DNA of 64,000 bases from Nannocystis punicea (GCF_026965555.1 NZ_CP114040.1:930001-994000); one strand, 5' to 3'; shown: positions 1 through 8,641, numbered from the stretch's first letter. A program made the numbers and translations. Notes: generated by a model from the sequence alone, not told the origin.

Positions 1-247
1 GTTCGACCCATGCCGCCAGTTCGTCGAGGGGTCGTCGGTCGGCGGTGAGGAGGTGTTCGCGGCCCGCGACGCGCCGATGCACGAGGCCGGCGCGCTCGAG
101 CACGCGGATGTGCTTCGAGACGGAATTCAGCGAGATCGGGAACCGCTCCGCGACGTCGGTCACCCGCGCCTCGCCGCCGCTGAGCCGCTGAAAGATGGCC
201 CGGCGCGTCGGGTCGGCGAGGGCCGACAAGGTGTGGTCGAGGCTCAT
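1..247 (-). CDS. ArsR-family transcriptional regulator (partial, C-terminus beyond window)
   Basis: The reading frame starts at the ATG at 247 and runs off the left edge, giving about 82 residues. The N-terminus MSLDHTLSALADPTRRAIF, then a helix-turn-helix around residues 28-55 with SLNSVSKHIRVLERAGLVHRR, is the classic ArsR/SmtB winged-helix pattern. The wing (GREHLL) and the start of the C-terminal helix (PLDELAAWVE) follow. No Cys-rich metal site is visible in this part. It therefore looks like the non-metal ArsR subgroup that often regulates a neighbouring SRPBCC (START-like) gene, but the neighbour is outside the window. An 18-bp perfect inverted repeat lies just upstream of the start, so autoregulation is likely. 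Confidence 0.85.
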   Translation of the reverse strand, partial: MSLDHTLSALADPTRRAIFQRLSGGEARVTDVAERFPISLNSVSKHIRVLERAGLVHRRVAGREHLLTADRRPLDELAAWVE

Positions 248-258
248 GCGCGAAGATG

Positions 259-276
259 TTCACCCAGATGGGTGAA
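259..276 (-). promoter_or_regulatory. Candidate ArsR operator, perfect inverted repeat
   Basis: TTCACCC-AGAT-GGGTGAA is a perfect 7+4+7 inverted repeat that ends 12 bases upstream of the arsR-type start codon. Size and position fit an autoregulatory dimer site of an ArsR repressor. The assignment is inference from position. Confidence 0.6.
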
Positions 277-362
277 TATTGCAAGCGCGAAAACATTCGG
301 GCCCGCAGGGCGTCCAGGTGCCGCTGTGGGCCAGAATGCGCGAATCCGCGCGAGCCCCGGTG

Positions 363-401
363 GGGCCCGAAGGTGTCCGTAAAGACATGTCCTTCGGGCC
401 C
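363..401 (-). terminator. Hairpin downstream of the ABC/M1 gene
   Basis: GGGCCCGAAGG (363-373) pairs perfectly with CCTTCGGGCCC (391-401) around a 17-base loop, and the loop holds an inner TGTC/GACA pairing. It lies 12 bases beyond the stop of the minus-strand ABC/M1 gene. There is no T-run, so it may be an intrinsic terminator of the GC-rich, U-poor kind or only a stabilising 3' hairpin. Confidence 0.5.
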
Positions 402-412
402 GCCCGCGGGGC

Positions 413-3400
413 TCACAGGGCGGCGGTGTTGTCCTTCGGGTTGCGGTCGATCAGGAGGTTGCGGGCGTCGATGCCGACGCGGTGCGGCGGCTGGTCGACG
501 ACGACCTCGATCTCCATCTCGTTCGCGGTGAACTTGCGCCGCTCGAGCCAGAGCGGCGCGCCGAGCTCGTGGTCGCCCGGGCGCGGGGCCGCGTACACGC
601 CGACGTCGATGTAGTCGGCCAGCGGGACCTCGCTCTCGAGGCCGTGGCCGTCGGCGCGCAGCTTGCGGGCGCCGACCTTGAAGCGGACGCGGACCTTGCC
701 GCCCTCGAGCGGCTCGCTGGTGGCCTCGAGGACCTTGTTGTCGTAGAGGGTGATCGTCTCGAACATGTCCTCGATGAGGTACGCGTATTCGGGCGGGGTC
801 TGCTCGCGGAGCAGGGCGACGAGGTCGCGCGTGGTCGGGAACGGGGGCGGCTTGAACGCGTACCGCTCGACCATGGTGGCCAGGGCGGCGTTGAGCCGCG
901 CCTCGCCGATGTACTCGCGCAGGGCGTAGAACACCAGCGAGCCCTTTTGATAATGGATGTACTTCTGGACCTCGACGAGCCCGAGCGGCAGCTCGTGCTT
1001 GCGCTCGGTGGCGCGGCCGATGAGGTAGTCGCGCAGCTCGACGGCGAGGAACCGCTTCATCGCCTGCGGGCCGTACTCCTTCTCCATCACCATCAGCGCC
1101 GAGTACTCCGCCAGCGACTCGGACAGCATCGTCGTGCCCTGGACGTTGGCGGCGACGAGCTGGTACGCCCACCACTGGTGCGCGACCTCGTGGGCGGTGA
1201 CGAAGAACGGATAGTCGTTGTCCTCGGGGTCTTCGGGGCGGACGCGGGTGATGAAGCCGATGTTCTCGGAGTAGGGGATCGTGCCCGGGTTCGCCAGGGC
1301 GAATTGCTCGTAGCGCGGGAACTCGAGGATCCGGAAGTGGCGGTGCGGATAGGGGCCGAAGTTGCGCTTGAAGTAATCGAGCGACTGCTTGACCGAGGTG
1401 ATCATGCGCTCCAGGTTGTACTCGTGGCCCTTTTGATAGTAGACGGCGATCGCCACGCCCTCGTGCTCGTCGCTCCGGACCTCCCAGCGGCCCGACAGGA
1501 ACGACAGGCCGGGGCGGATCTTGCCGTCCGGGGCGTAGGCGAAGCAGCGGCGGTCGCCCTCGGTCCACTCGCGCTGCAGCTCGCCGATGGTGATGGCGAG
1601 CTGGTCGCCTGACGTGCACACGGTCGCGGTGTAGGTGATCCACGTGCGGTCGGGCTCGCCGGGGAACCGATCGCGCTCGTACAGGTCGTCGATCGGCGGC
1701 AGGCGCGGGCGCTCCGGGAGGCCCTGCTCCTTGCGCCGGTCGTCGTCGTCGAGCTCGAGCGCTCGGTTGTAGCCGATTTGGGGGAGCAGGAAGTCGCCCA
1801 TGAAGAAGGTGCCGTTGTCGACGACGTGATGGTCGCGGCCCTGGTTGCCGAAGCCCTCGCGCAGGTAGGCGAGGTCGAAGCTCAGGCTCATGGCGCCGCC
1901 GGGCGCGAGGGGCTCGGCGAGGCGATAGATGCGGTAGTCGAGGCGCGCGTCCTCCTCCTCGAGGGTCGCGGGGCGATCGAACTCGAGCGCGCGGACCGTG
2001 AGGTCCGGGCGCATGGAGACGTGGACGGTGTCGATCGGGACGGCGTCGCGATTGACGAGCTCGTAATGGCCGGTGATGCCGGCGTGGCCGCGCTCGGGGA
2101 AGAGGTCGACCCGCACGTCGATGGCGTCGATCTTGGGCTGGGGCAGGCGGCGGTACTGGCCGTAGTTGCGCTCGTAGTCGGCCTGCAGGGCGTCCTGGTC
2201 CTCGCTGCTGAGGTAGATGTTGCGGACGTTGGTGTTCCAGTAGATAAAGCCGCCGAGGCCGAGCCAGGCGGCGCAGGCGAGCGCGGCGGCGGCGGCCCAG
2301 CGGCGGGTCATGGCCGCTCGCGCCAGGCGGACGCGGTCGCGCCGGCCGGCCGGGGTGCCGTGGACGAGCCACGGGCGGGCGAGGATCAGCAGCAGCACGG
2401 CGAAGGCGAAGTGGTAGAGGTTGAACCACGTCGCCGCGGCGACGTGCGGGCCGTAGCCGTTCATCGCCGAGTAAACGACCTGCGGGCTGAAGGCGAAGCG
2501 CAGCAGGTTGTGGTCGATGCCCCAGGCGCCGAAGGCCTGGGTCAGGACCCAGAACGAGAACGCCAGCAGGATGCCGACGTACTTGTGGCCGGCGACGATC
2601 TGGAAGAAGAACCCGAGCATGCCGAGCAGCACCAGCTCGGGCAGGAAGAAGCCGTAGAGGACGCCGAGGTAGACGTCGAGCTCGTACTGGTGGTAGCCCT
2701 TGGCGGTCTGGATCAGCACGCCGCCGGCGATCATCACCGCGAGGAAGGTGGCGAGGACGAGGGCGAAGCCGGCGACCTTGGCGGCGAGGATCGCGGTCGG
2801 CGAGGCCGGGGTGACGTCGAGGATCTGGTCGGCGCGGACGCCTCGCTCGCGCCACATCACCTCGCCGGCGTAGAGCGGGATGAGGATGATGAAGAACAGG
2901 CGGCCGTGGTTGCGGAGCACGTCGGTCATCGCGTACGTGACCGGCCAGGTGGTGGTGCCCCAGAGGACGTCGGTGTAGCCCGCGGCGTGCATGGTGAACA
3001 GCAGGCCGACGGCGGCGAGGGCGAGGAAGGTCCGGTCGTGCACGAGGCCGAGCCAGTAGAAGCGGACCAGGGCGAGCAGGCGAGCGAGGGCGGCGGCGCG
3101 GCCGCGACGCAGCGTGACTACCGGCAGCGGCGCGTGGTCTCCCGCCGCCGGGGCGACGTCGTCCTGCTCGAGCCGCCGCGGCGCGCGACCACGGAGGCCG
3201 CGCGCGGCCTCCATGCGGAACCGCGAGTAGGCCGCGACGAGCACCAGCAGGCCGACGCCGACCCAGAGCAGGCGGTTGTAGAGCAGGAGGCCCTCGAGCG
3301 CGGTGACGAGGGTGTTCTTCTCGATGACGGTCCAGTAGCGCTGGGCGACGTCGGTGGCGACGATGCCGAACGGATCGAGCAGGGCGGCGAACGCCTCGTT

Positions 3401-4006
3401 GTCGAGCTTCGCCAGCGAGCCCAGGCCGATCGAGTAGGCGACGAAGAGGGCGACGCCCTGGACGTAGACGGCCATGTAGCTGCGGGTCAGCACGCCGACG
3501 GCGAAGTACAGCGCGGACAGCAGCAGGGTGTTGGGCACGATGTAGAAGACGAGCGGGACGAGGTAGGCGCCGGGGACGTGGGGGCCGAGCTTGTCCGGGT
3601 CGAGCCACGGCATGTGCGCGCCGAGCCACAGGCCGAGCACGCTGCAGGCGAACACCAGCACGCCGACGACGTAGGCGCCGAGGAAGCGGCCGAACACGAA
3701 GCTCGACTTGCGCAGGCGGGTGGTGAACAGCAGCTCGTGGGTCTTGAACTCGAAGTCGCGGAGGATCGCGGTGCCGGCGATCGCGGAGGTGAGGATCATG
3801 CCGACCAGGGTGACGAGCATGACGCTGTTGTTCAGCGCCCACGGCGAGTTGCGCTTCACCGCGCCGCCGATGCCGAACACGCTGCCGGCCTCGGTCGCGG
3901 TGAACAGGAACGACAGCAGCAGCAGCAGCGCCATGTGGAGGTAGGTGACGGGCCGCCGCAGGTGATACGCGACCTCGTGGCGGGCGGTGCTCAGGAGCTG
4001 GTTCAC
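413..4006 (-). CDS. ABC-2 type permease fused to M1-family metallopeptidase
   Basis: This 1197-residue protein has an N-terminal half of roughly a dozen hydrophobic segments in two blocks (about residues 15-330 and 390-600). They resemble duplicated ABC-2 exporter permease domains. A large C-terminal M1 gluzincin domain follows. The zinc motif HEVAHQWW lies at about residues 939-946, with the third ligand Glu in LSESLAEY. Spacing is HEXXH-X19-E, one residue longer than the usual X18, as I recall for M1 domains of this membrane-bound type. The GTG start at 4006 was chosen because it overlaps the stop of the ATPase gene (GTGA) and is preceded by GGAGGG. The longer open frame upstream is only an overlap with the ATPase gene. 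The peptidase domain probably faces outward and may process or degrade peptides linked to export. The substrate is unknown. Confidence 0.85.
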   Translation of the reverse strand: MNQLLSTARHEVAYHLRRPVTYLHMALLLLLSFLFTATEAGSVFGIGGAVKRNSPWALNNSVMLVTLVGMILTSAIAGTAILRDFEFKTHELLFTTRLRKSSFVFGRFLGAYVVGVLVFACSVLGLWLGAHMPWLDPDKLGPHVPGAYLVPLVFYIVPNTLLLSALYFAVGVLTRSYMAVYVQGVALFVAYSIGLGSLAKLDNEAFAALLDPFGIVATDVAQRYWTVIEKNTLVTALEGLLLYNRLLWVGVGLLVLVAAYSRFRMEAARGLRGRAPRRLEQDDVAPAAGDHAPLPVVTLRRGRAAALARLLALVRFYWLGLVHDRTFLALAAVGLLFTMHAAGYTDVLWGTTTWPVTYAMTDVLRNHGRLFFIILIPLYAGEVMWRERGVRADQILDVTPASPTAILAAKVAGFALVLATFLAVMIAGGVLIQTAKGYHQYELDVYLGVLYGFFLPELVLLGMLGFFFQIVAGHKYVGILLAFSFWVLTQAFGAWGIDHNLLRFAFSPQVVYSAMNGYGPHVAAATWFNLYHFAFAVLLLILARPWLVHGTPAGRRDRVRLARAAMTRRWAAAAALACAAWLGLGGFIYWNTNVRNIYLSSEDQDALQADYERNYGQYRRLPQPKIDAIDVRVDLFPERGHAGITGHYELVNRDAVPIDTVHVSMRPDLTVRALEFDRPATLEEEDARLDYRIYRLAEPLAPGGAMSLSFDLAYLREGFGNQGRDHHVVDNGTFFMGDFLLPQIGYNRALELDDDDRRKEQGLPERPRLPPIDDLYERDRFPGEPDRTWITYTATVCTSGDQLAITIGELQREWTEGDRRCFAYAPDGKIRPGLSFLSGRWEVRSDEHEGVAIAVYYQKGHEYNLERMITSVKQSLDYFKRNFGPYPHRHFRILEFPRYEQFALANPGTIPYSENIGFITRVRPEDPEDNDYPFFVTAHEVAHQWWAYQLVAANVQGTTMLSESLAEYSALMVMEKEYGPQAMKRFLAVELRDYLIGRATERKHELPLGLVEVQKYIHYQKGSLVFYALREYIGEARLNAALATMVERYAFKPPPFPTTRDLVALLREQTPPEYAYLIEDMFETITLYDNKVLEATSEPLEGGKVRVRFKVGARKLRADGHGLESEVPLADYIDVGVYAAPRPGDHELGAPLWLERRKFTANEMEIEVVVDQPPHRVGIDARNLLIDRNPKDNTAAL

Positions 4007-4887
4007 GGGGCCCTCCGCGACTTGCTGGTGATGTGGAAGAAGTACACGTCCTCGAGGCCGGGCTCGATCGGCTCGAAGCCGGGGCCGGGCGACTCGGGGT
4101 GGTGGACGTGGACGATCGGCCGGCCGGCGACGAGGCGGGTGGCGATCACGTGCAGCTCGCGCTGCAGCTCGGGCAGCTCGGGCCGGCTGGCGACGCGGCG
4201 CCAGATCTGACCGCGCAGCGCGGCCACGGCCGCCGCGGGCGAGCCGGAGTACAGCACCTCGCCGTGGCTGATGATCGCGAACTTGCTGCACAGCTCGTAC
4301 ACGTCCTCGACGATGTGCGTGCTGAGGATGACGACGATGTCCTGGCCGATCTCGCCGAGCAGGTCGAGGAAGCGGTGGCGCTCGGTCGGGTCGAGGCCGG
4401 CGGTCGGCTCGTCGACGATGACGAGGCGCGGGCGGCCGAGGAGGGCGATGGCGATGCCCAGGCGCTGCTTCATGCCGCCGGAGAAGCCGCCCACGGCCTG
4501 CTTGCGGGCCGCGAGGAGGTTGGTCTGGTCGAGCAGGGCGTGGACCTGGGCGGCGCGCTCGCGCCGGTCGGTCACGCCCTTCAGCACTGCGAAGTGGTCG
4601 AGGATCGTCTCGGCCGAGAGGTTGGGGTAGAGCCCGAACTCCTGCGGGAGGTAGCCGAGGACCTCGCGCAGTCGATCCTTGTGGGCGAGGACGTCGAGCG
4701 CGCCGAATTCGACGGCGCCGCTGTCGGGGTCCTGGAGCGTGGCGATCGTCCGCATCAGAGTCGACTTGCCGGCGCCGTTCGGCCCGAGCAGGCCGAACAT
4801 GCCGGTCGAGATCGTCAGGTCGACGTGTTTCAGCGCGCGAACACCGTTGGGATAGGTCTTACAGAGGTCACGGATTGTCAGTTGCAT
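4003..4887 (-). CDS. ABC transporter ATP-binding protein
   Basis: This 294-residue ATPase powers the permease encoded by the next gene, with which it overlaps by four bases (GTGA). Walker A is GPNGAGKS at residues 35-42. The signature is FSGGMKQRLG, Walker B is LVIVDEPTAGLDP, and a switch His follows in ILSTHIVEDV. The C-terminal 70 residues after the nucleotide-binding domain match the extra region of DrrA/CcmA-type exporter ATPases. The ATG at 4887 opens directly with the typical MQLTIRDLCKTYPNG start; the longer open frame to 6204 is an antisense shadow of the AraC gene. A pair of exact direct repeats lies in its upstream region. Confidence 0.92.
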   Translation of the reverse strand: MQLTIRDLCKTYPNGVRALKHVDLTISTGMFGLLGPNGAGKSTLMRTIATLQDPDSGAVEFGALDVLAHKDRLREVLGYLPQEFGLYPNLSAETILDHFAVLKGVTDRRERAAQVHALLDQTNLLAARKQAVGGFSGGMKQRLGIAIALLGRPRLVIVDEPTAGLDPTERHRFLDLLGEIGQDIVVILSTHIVEDVYELCSKFAIISHGEVLYSGSPAAAVAALRGQIWRRVASRPELPELQRELHVIATRLVAGRPIVHVHHPESPGPGFEPIEPGLEDVYFFHITSKSRRAP

Positions 4888-4994
4888 GGGAACCACCGTG
4901 GAGACATCGCGTCCTGACAGCGCGTATTCGCGGCGGTTCCGCGGGCAGGCGAAATTGTTCGTTCTGTCGCGTTTTGGGCGCGGAGGATCCCATA

Positions 4995-5049
4995 ACCGGA
5001 CGGTCCAGTCCCATTTGCGAACAGCGGGGCTCGCGACCGGACGGTCCAG
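4995..5049 (-). promoter_or_regulatory. Two exact 14-bp direct repeats upstream of the ABC operon
   Basis: ACCGGACGGTCCAG occurs at 4995-5008 and again at 5036-5049, exactly 41 bases apart (about four helical turns). Each copy contains the small palindrome GGACGGTCC. Same-face direct repeats between a regulator gene and its neighbour are typical of AraC-family binding sites, and the AraC gene lies immediately upstream. Binding is inferred. Confidence 0.5.
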
Positions 5050-5109
5050 ATGGAATGTGAAGTGTCTATATTCTGTAGTCTCGGTACTTCGAGGTCGTGA
5101 ATGAATGGA

Positions 5110-5123
5110 TGTCTCGAGGGACA
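5110..5123. repeat. Dispersed TGTC...GACA inverted repeat, copy
   Basis: TGTC-TCGAGG-GACA, a member of the short inverted-repeat family also seen at 374, 7401, 10222, 15528, 26279 and 33441. It lies just outside the 3' end of the AraC gene. Confidence 0.4.
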
Positions 5124-5131
5124 GGTGATCG

Positions 5132-6136
5132 TCAGCGCCGCGCAGGTTCGGGGCCGAGGCCGCGGTGATGGGGGCGGACCTGCTTGGCGGCCTCGCGGGC
5201 GGCGCGGCGGTACTGGCCCGGGGGCAGGCCGGACCAATGTTTGAAGGCGCGGCTGAAGGCCTCGTCGGAGCCGTAGCCGACGCGCGCGGCCAGCTCCTTG
5301 AGGCTGGTGGTGGCCTCTTGCTCGAGCGCGCGGGCGGCGGTGCGCATCCGCCAGGTGGTGACGTAGGCGAGGGGCGGTTCGCCGACGAGGCGGTGGAACG
5401 CGGGGGCGAAGGCCGAGCGCGACATGCCGGCGCGCGCGGCCATGGCGGCGACGGTCCAGTCGGCGCCGGGGTCGGCGTGCACCGCAGCGAGGGCCCGGGC
5501 GACGGCGGGGTCGGCGAGGGCGCGCAGCCAGCTGTGATCGGCCGCGCCGGCGGCGATGCAGGCCCGCAGCGCCTGGATGAACAGCAGCTCGGCGAGGCGC
5601 GTGAGCACCGGCTCGGCGCCGAGGCCGGGGCGCGCGACCTCGCCGGCGAGCGCGTGCACGAGGCCGAGCTGACCCGCGCTGGCGGCCTCGGCCGGCAGGT
5701 GGACCACCGGCGGCAGCGCGGCGGTGAGGAGGTCGCGGCCGGCCTCGTCGAGCTCGAGGCAGCCGACCACGAGGGTGGTGCGCGGGCCGTCGCCGCCCCA
5801 GCGGACGGTGCGGCTGTCGACCCGCGGGGCGCGACGGAGCCGGCGGAACGAGACCACGCCGCTGCGCGGGGCGTCGCGGATCGCGTGGACCTGACCGGCG
5901 GCGACGAGGGCGACGTCGCCGGCTCGCAGGGCGATGCTCTGCCGCCGCCCCTCGAGCTCGAGGTGCGCGCCGCCCCGGACGACGATGTGCACCGCGAGGT
6001 CCTCGAAGCCGGGCGAGCGCAGGCCCCACGGCGCGCCGAGCTCGGCCACCCCGAGCACCGTGCCGCGCAGGCGCACGAGGTCGAGGACGCCGGCGAGCGG
6101 ATCGGCAGGGGCGAGGCTGGACGCTGCATCAACCAT
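5132..6136 (-). CDS. AraC-family transcriptional regulator with cupin sensor domain
   Basis: This 334-residue protein carries an N-terminal cupin-like sensing domain of the AraC-binding type (about residues 20-190, with LELEGRRQSIALRAGDVALV and GQVHAIRD). A C-terminal pair of helix-turn-helix motifs follows at about residues 215-320. The second HTH is intact (ELAARVGYGSDEAFSRAFKH, then GLPPGQYR). It is divergent from the small membrane-protein gene at 6189 (52-base gap). It sits upstream of the ABC/M1 operon on the same strand, where the direct repeats at 4995 and 5036 may be its targets. The ligand is unknown; the domain arrangement matches regulators of efflux or redox genes. Confidence 0.9.
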   Translation of the reverse strand: MVDAASSLAPADPLAGVLDLVRLRGTVLGVAELGAPWGLRSPGFEDLAVHIVVRGGAHLELEGRRQSIALRAGDVALVAAGQVHAIRDAPRSGVVSFRRLRRAPRVDSRTVRWGGDGPRTTLVVGCLELDEAGRDLLTAALPPVVHLPAEAASAGQLGLVHALAGEVARPGLGAEPVLTRLAELLFIQALRACIAAGAADHSWLRALADPAVARALAAVHADPGADWTVAAMAARAGMSRSAFAPAFHRLVGEPPLAYVTTWRMRTAARALEQEATTSLKELAARVGYGSDEAFSRAFKHWSGLPPGQYRRAAREAAKQVRPHHRGLGPEPARR

Positions 6137-6188
6137 GACGCACAGACTATCATGGAGCGTCCAGGCGGGCCGCGGTTAGGCTCAACGC

Positions 6189-6608
6189 ATGGCAGATCGA
6201 ACAATGCGAGCGACGCCGACGGGGCCGCGCGTGCTGGCCAGCGTGGTCGCGCTGCTGACCGTGGTGCTGCCGTTCGCGGCCGACTGGAACGCGACGCACC
6301 TCTACAACCCGGCGTGGAGCGGCCACGCGAAGTTCCACAGCGCGCACACGATGGCGCTCGGGGCCGGCCTCGGGCTGCTCGGGCTCGTGTGGCTGTGGCG
6401 GCCCGGACGCTTCGCCTCGGGGCTGGCGGTGCTGGCGATCTACTGGCTGACGCAGGCGTCGGCGCTCGCGTTTCCGGGGACTGCGGTGATCGATCCGGAG
6501 TTCGCCGACCGGCTGCCGCGGGTCGGCGGGATCACCCTGAATCAGCTGTGGGGCGACGCGGTGTTCGTCGGGCTGCTGGCGATCAGCTGGGTCTGGGCGC
6601 GCCGCTGA
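6189..6608 (+). CDS. Small integral membrane protein, four predicted helices
   Basis: This 139-residue protein has four hydrophobic stretches: VLASVVALLTVVLPFAA, MALGAGLGLLGLVWLW, FASGLAVLAIYWLTQASAL, and LWGDAVFVGLLAISWVWA. Between the first two is a soluble loop, DWNATHLYNPAWSGHAKFHSAHTM, which carries two His residues. It looks like one of the small DUF-type bacterial membrane families, but I do not recognise a function. It is divergent from the AraC regulator, so co-regulation is possible. It ends three bases before the 3' end of the convergent phosphatase-like gene. Confidence 0.75.
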   Translation: MADRTMRATPTGPRVLASVVALLTVVLPFAADWNATHLYNPAWSGHAKFHSAHTMALGAGLGLLGLVWLWRPGRFASGLAVLAIYWLTQASALAFPGTAVIDPEFADRLPRVGGITLNQLWGDAVFVGLLAISWVWARR

Positions 6609-6611
6609 GAT

Positions 6612-7363
6612 TCAGGTCGAGGAGCTGGCGACCAGATCGATCTGCAAGCCGAAGTGGTCGGAGACGTGGGCAGGAGGCGAGCCGGCGAGCTTCTCCGTGC
6701 CGAGCCGTTCGATGTGGCGGACCTGCCAGCCGTCGCCATGCAGCAGGGCGCGATCGAGCCGTGCTCGCTGGGCGGCGACGCCCTTGCTCTGCGCGCGCAT
6801 CACGTTGACCTCGGAGTCGACGGTGTAGCCGGGTTCGCCGGGGTGGCAGTCGAGCCAGGCGTCGCGCCAGCCGGCGAGCGGCGCGTTCTCGGGGCGGTCC
6901 TCGTCGGCGGGATAATTCATGTCGCCGACGAGGATGGCGTTGGGCTCGCGCGCCAGCCGGACCGTGATGTCCTCGAGCTGGCGCACGCGAAACGCGGTCA
7001 TGTCCGTGGTGCTCTCGAGGTGGACCGTGGCCACGGTGAGCGGCGGATCGACGTCGAGGCGCGCGGACAGGAGGTTGCGGCCCATGAACGAGAACAGCGG
7101 CATGCGTTCGCTGCGGAGGACCGGGATCTGCGAGATCAGGAGGGTGTCGTAGTCGCTGGCGGGGCCCTTGCTGATCCAGGCCCCGCGTCCTTCAGCGCCC
7201 GCAGGCCCGGGGTCGCGAGCAGCCCGGGCAGGACCTCCTGCAGGCAGATCACGTCGGGCCGGAGCTCGGCGAGGGTCTGCCACAGGGCCTCCTGACGGCG
7301 CGCGCGTTCCCACTCGTCGAACCATATGTTCCAGGTGACGATGCGCAGGCTCCGGCGGCTCAT
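6612..7363 (-). pseudogene. Endonuclease/exonuclease/phosphatase family protein, frameshifted
   Basis: Two frames together make one EEP-fold hydrolase of about 250 residues. The first part (7363 to about 7185) begins MSRRSLRIVTWNIWFDEWER and contains the metal-binding Glu in DVICLQEVLPG. The second part (about 7190 to 6612) continues with GAWISKGPASDYDTLLISQ, VATVHLES, ILVGDMNYP and the terminal VSDHFGLQ, i.e. the remaining catalytic Asp, Asn and His motifs. The frames meet at a run of four C (7181-7184; G on the coding strand). One extra G would restore LKDAGAWISKG. This is therefore either a real single-base deletion or a homopolymer sequencing error. Such proteins cleave phosphodiesters (TDP2-, APE- or sphingomyelinase-like); the substrate here is unknown. 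Confidence 0.75.
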
Positions 7364-7399
7364 GCTGGAACCGTAGCACGGGTTTGCGGGTCGTGAAGG

Positions 7400-7415
7400 A
7401 TGTCCTGATGGACAT
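7400..7415. repeat. Dispersed ATGTCC-N4-GGACAT inverted repeat, copy
   Basis: ATGTCC-TGAT-GGACAT is a perfect 6+4+6 inverted repeat in the intergenic space between two divergent genes. It is the cleanest copy of the short repeat family described in the findings. Confidence 0.45.
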
Positions 7416-7601
7416 GGTCGATAGGACAGATTCTTGCTGGATTAAAAGATGCGGAAGCGCGCCTCGGACGGGCGAAATCGAACATTTGACTTTAGTAAAC
7501 AATATTGAATATGGTTCCACATGCCCATCTTCATCACGCCCGCGAGGCTGCAGGCCCTCGCGGTCGTGCTGTGCCTGCCGGCCTGCACCGAGGAGGTTGC
7601 G

Positions 7602-8006
7602 ATGTCCGAGACTCGAGTGGCCGCCGCCAACAAGGCGGCGGTGTTGCGCCTGTTCGACGAGGTCCTGAACGGCGGGCGCGATCACGTGCTGCCGGAGCTG
7701 ATCGCGGCGGAGTTCGTCAACACGAACACGGGGATCGCCGGGCCCGAGGGGATGGCCTCGGGGGCGAGGTTCTTGCGGACCACGTTCGAAGCGCCGCGCT
7801 TCGTGGTCGAGGACGCGATGGCCGAGGGCGACCGCGTGGCGGTGCGGTGGAAGCTGCTCGGGCGCCACGTCGGGCCGTTCCGCGGCGCGCCGCCGAGCGG
7901 GGAGGCGGTGGTGATGCCGGCGATGTCGATGTACCGGATGGTCGAGGGCAAGATCGCCGAGTCGTGGGTGCAGAGCGGGCCGTTGCAGCCGGGAGGGGCG
8001 TCGTGA
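7602..8006 (+). CDS. SnoaL-like / ester cyclase family protein
   Basis: A 134-residue protein of the NTF2-like SnoaL fold: NKAAVLRLFDEVLNGGRDHVLPELIAAEF at the start, then GPEGM and the Tyr/Met-rich strand AMSMYRMVEGKIAESW near the end. Such proteins are polyketide cyclases, isomerases or stand-alone small-molecule enzymes; the substrate cannot be told. The ATG at 7602 has a strong ribosome-binding site (GAGGAGG five bases upstream). The frame is also open to an ATG at 7521, which would add a possible lipoprotein signal with a lipobox-like LCLPAC but has no ribosome-binding site. Its stop overlaps the start of the next gene (TGATG), so the two are translationally coupled. Confidence 0.8.
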   Translation: MSETRVAAANKAAVLRLFDEVLNGGRDHVLPELIAAEFVNTNTGIAGPEGMASGARFLRTTFEAPRFVVEDAMAEGDRVAVRWKLLGRHVGPFRGAPPSGEAVVMPAMSMYRMVEGKIAESWVQSGPLQPGGAS

Positions 8007-8641
8007 TGCGCCTGGTCGTGTTCGGAGCGACGGGCGGCACCGGCGAGCGGCTGGTCGAGCAGGCGCTGCAGAGCGGGCACACGGTCACTGCGGTGGCGCG
8101 CCGGCCCGAGGCGATCGCGCTGCAGCACCCGCGGCTCAGCGTGCGGCGCGGCGACGTGCTCGCCGCGGGCGACGTCGAGGCGGCGATCGCCGGGCACGAC
8201 GCGGTGCTGTCGGCGCTCGGCGCGGGCAGCTCGCGGGCGCCGACGACGATCTGCCGCGACGGCGTGGGCCACATGCTGGCGGCGATGGAGCGCTGCGGGG
8301 TGCGGCGGATCAGCTGCGTCTCGGCGCTGGGGCTCGGCGACGGCGCGCTGCAGCCGTGGCCGATGCGGCTGTTCATGCGCCACGTGCTGCAGCCGCTGCT
8401 GCGCCACCCGTTCGACGACCTGCGGGCGATGGAGGCGAGGCTGCGCGAGAGCCCGCTCGAGTGGACGATCGTGCGGCCGCCGCGGCTGACGAACGGCGAG
8501 CGGGTCGGCCGCTACCGCTACGCGATCGACACGCCGCTGGCGCGAGCGCTGACGATCTCTCGCGCGGACCTCGCCGACTACATGCTGGCGCACCTCGACG
8601 ACCGCGCGACCGTCCGCACGCTGGTCGAGGTCGCGTACTGA
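8006..8641 (+). CDS. NAD(P)H-binding atypical short-chain reductase (NmrA/BVR-B-like)
   Basis: This 211-residue Rossmann protein starts MRLVVFGATGGTGERLV, the GxxGxxG dinucleotide motif of NmrA/biliverdin-reductase-B-like proteins. It continues with the expected RRGDVLAAGDVEAAIAGHDAVLSALG, CVSALGLG and WTIVRPPRLTNG. No classical YxxxK pair is seen, which is normal for this atypical group. It probably reduces a small molecule or senses NADPH. It overlaps the SnoaL-like gene by one base, and a TetR gene follows 37 bases later, so the three may form one operon. Confidence 0.88.
   Translation: MRLVVFGATGGTGERLVEQALQSGHTVTAVARRPEAIALQHPRLSVRRGDVLAAGDVEAAIAGHDAVLSALGAGSSRAPTTICRDGVGHMLAAMERCGVRRISCVSALGLGDGALQPWPMRLFMRHVLQPLLRHPFDDLRAMEARLRESPLEWTIVRPPRLTNGERVGRYRYAIDTPLARALTISRADLADYMLAHLDDRATVRTLVEVAY

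Noticed and set aside
1778..4210. Long plus-strand open frame (over 800 codons) opposite the ABC/M1 genes
   Set aside because: It is rich in Ala, Glu, Val and Asp with no recognisable domain. In GC-rich DNA the antisense frame of a real gene is often open. The minus strand carries clear ABC and M1 motifs.
4995..5008. LexA/SOS-type box
   Set aside because: The sequence GGACGGTCC does not match known SOS boxes and no SOS gene is nearby; the exact direct-repeat arrangement suits AraC better.
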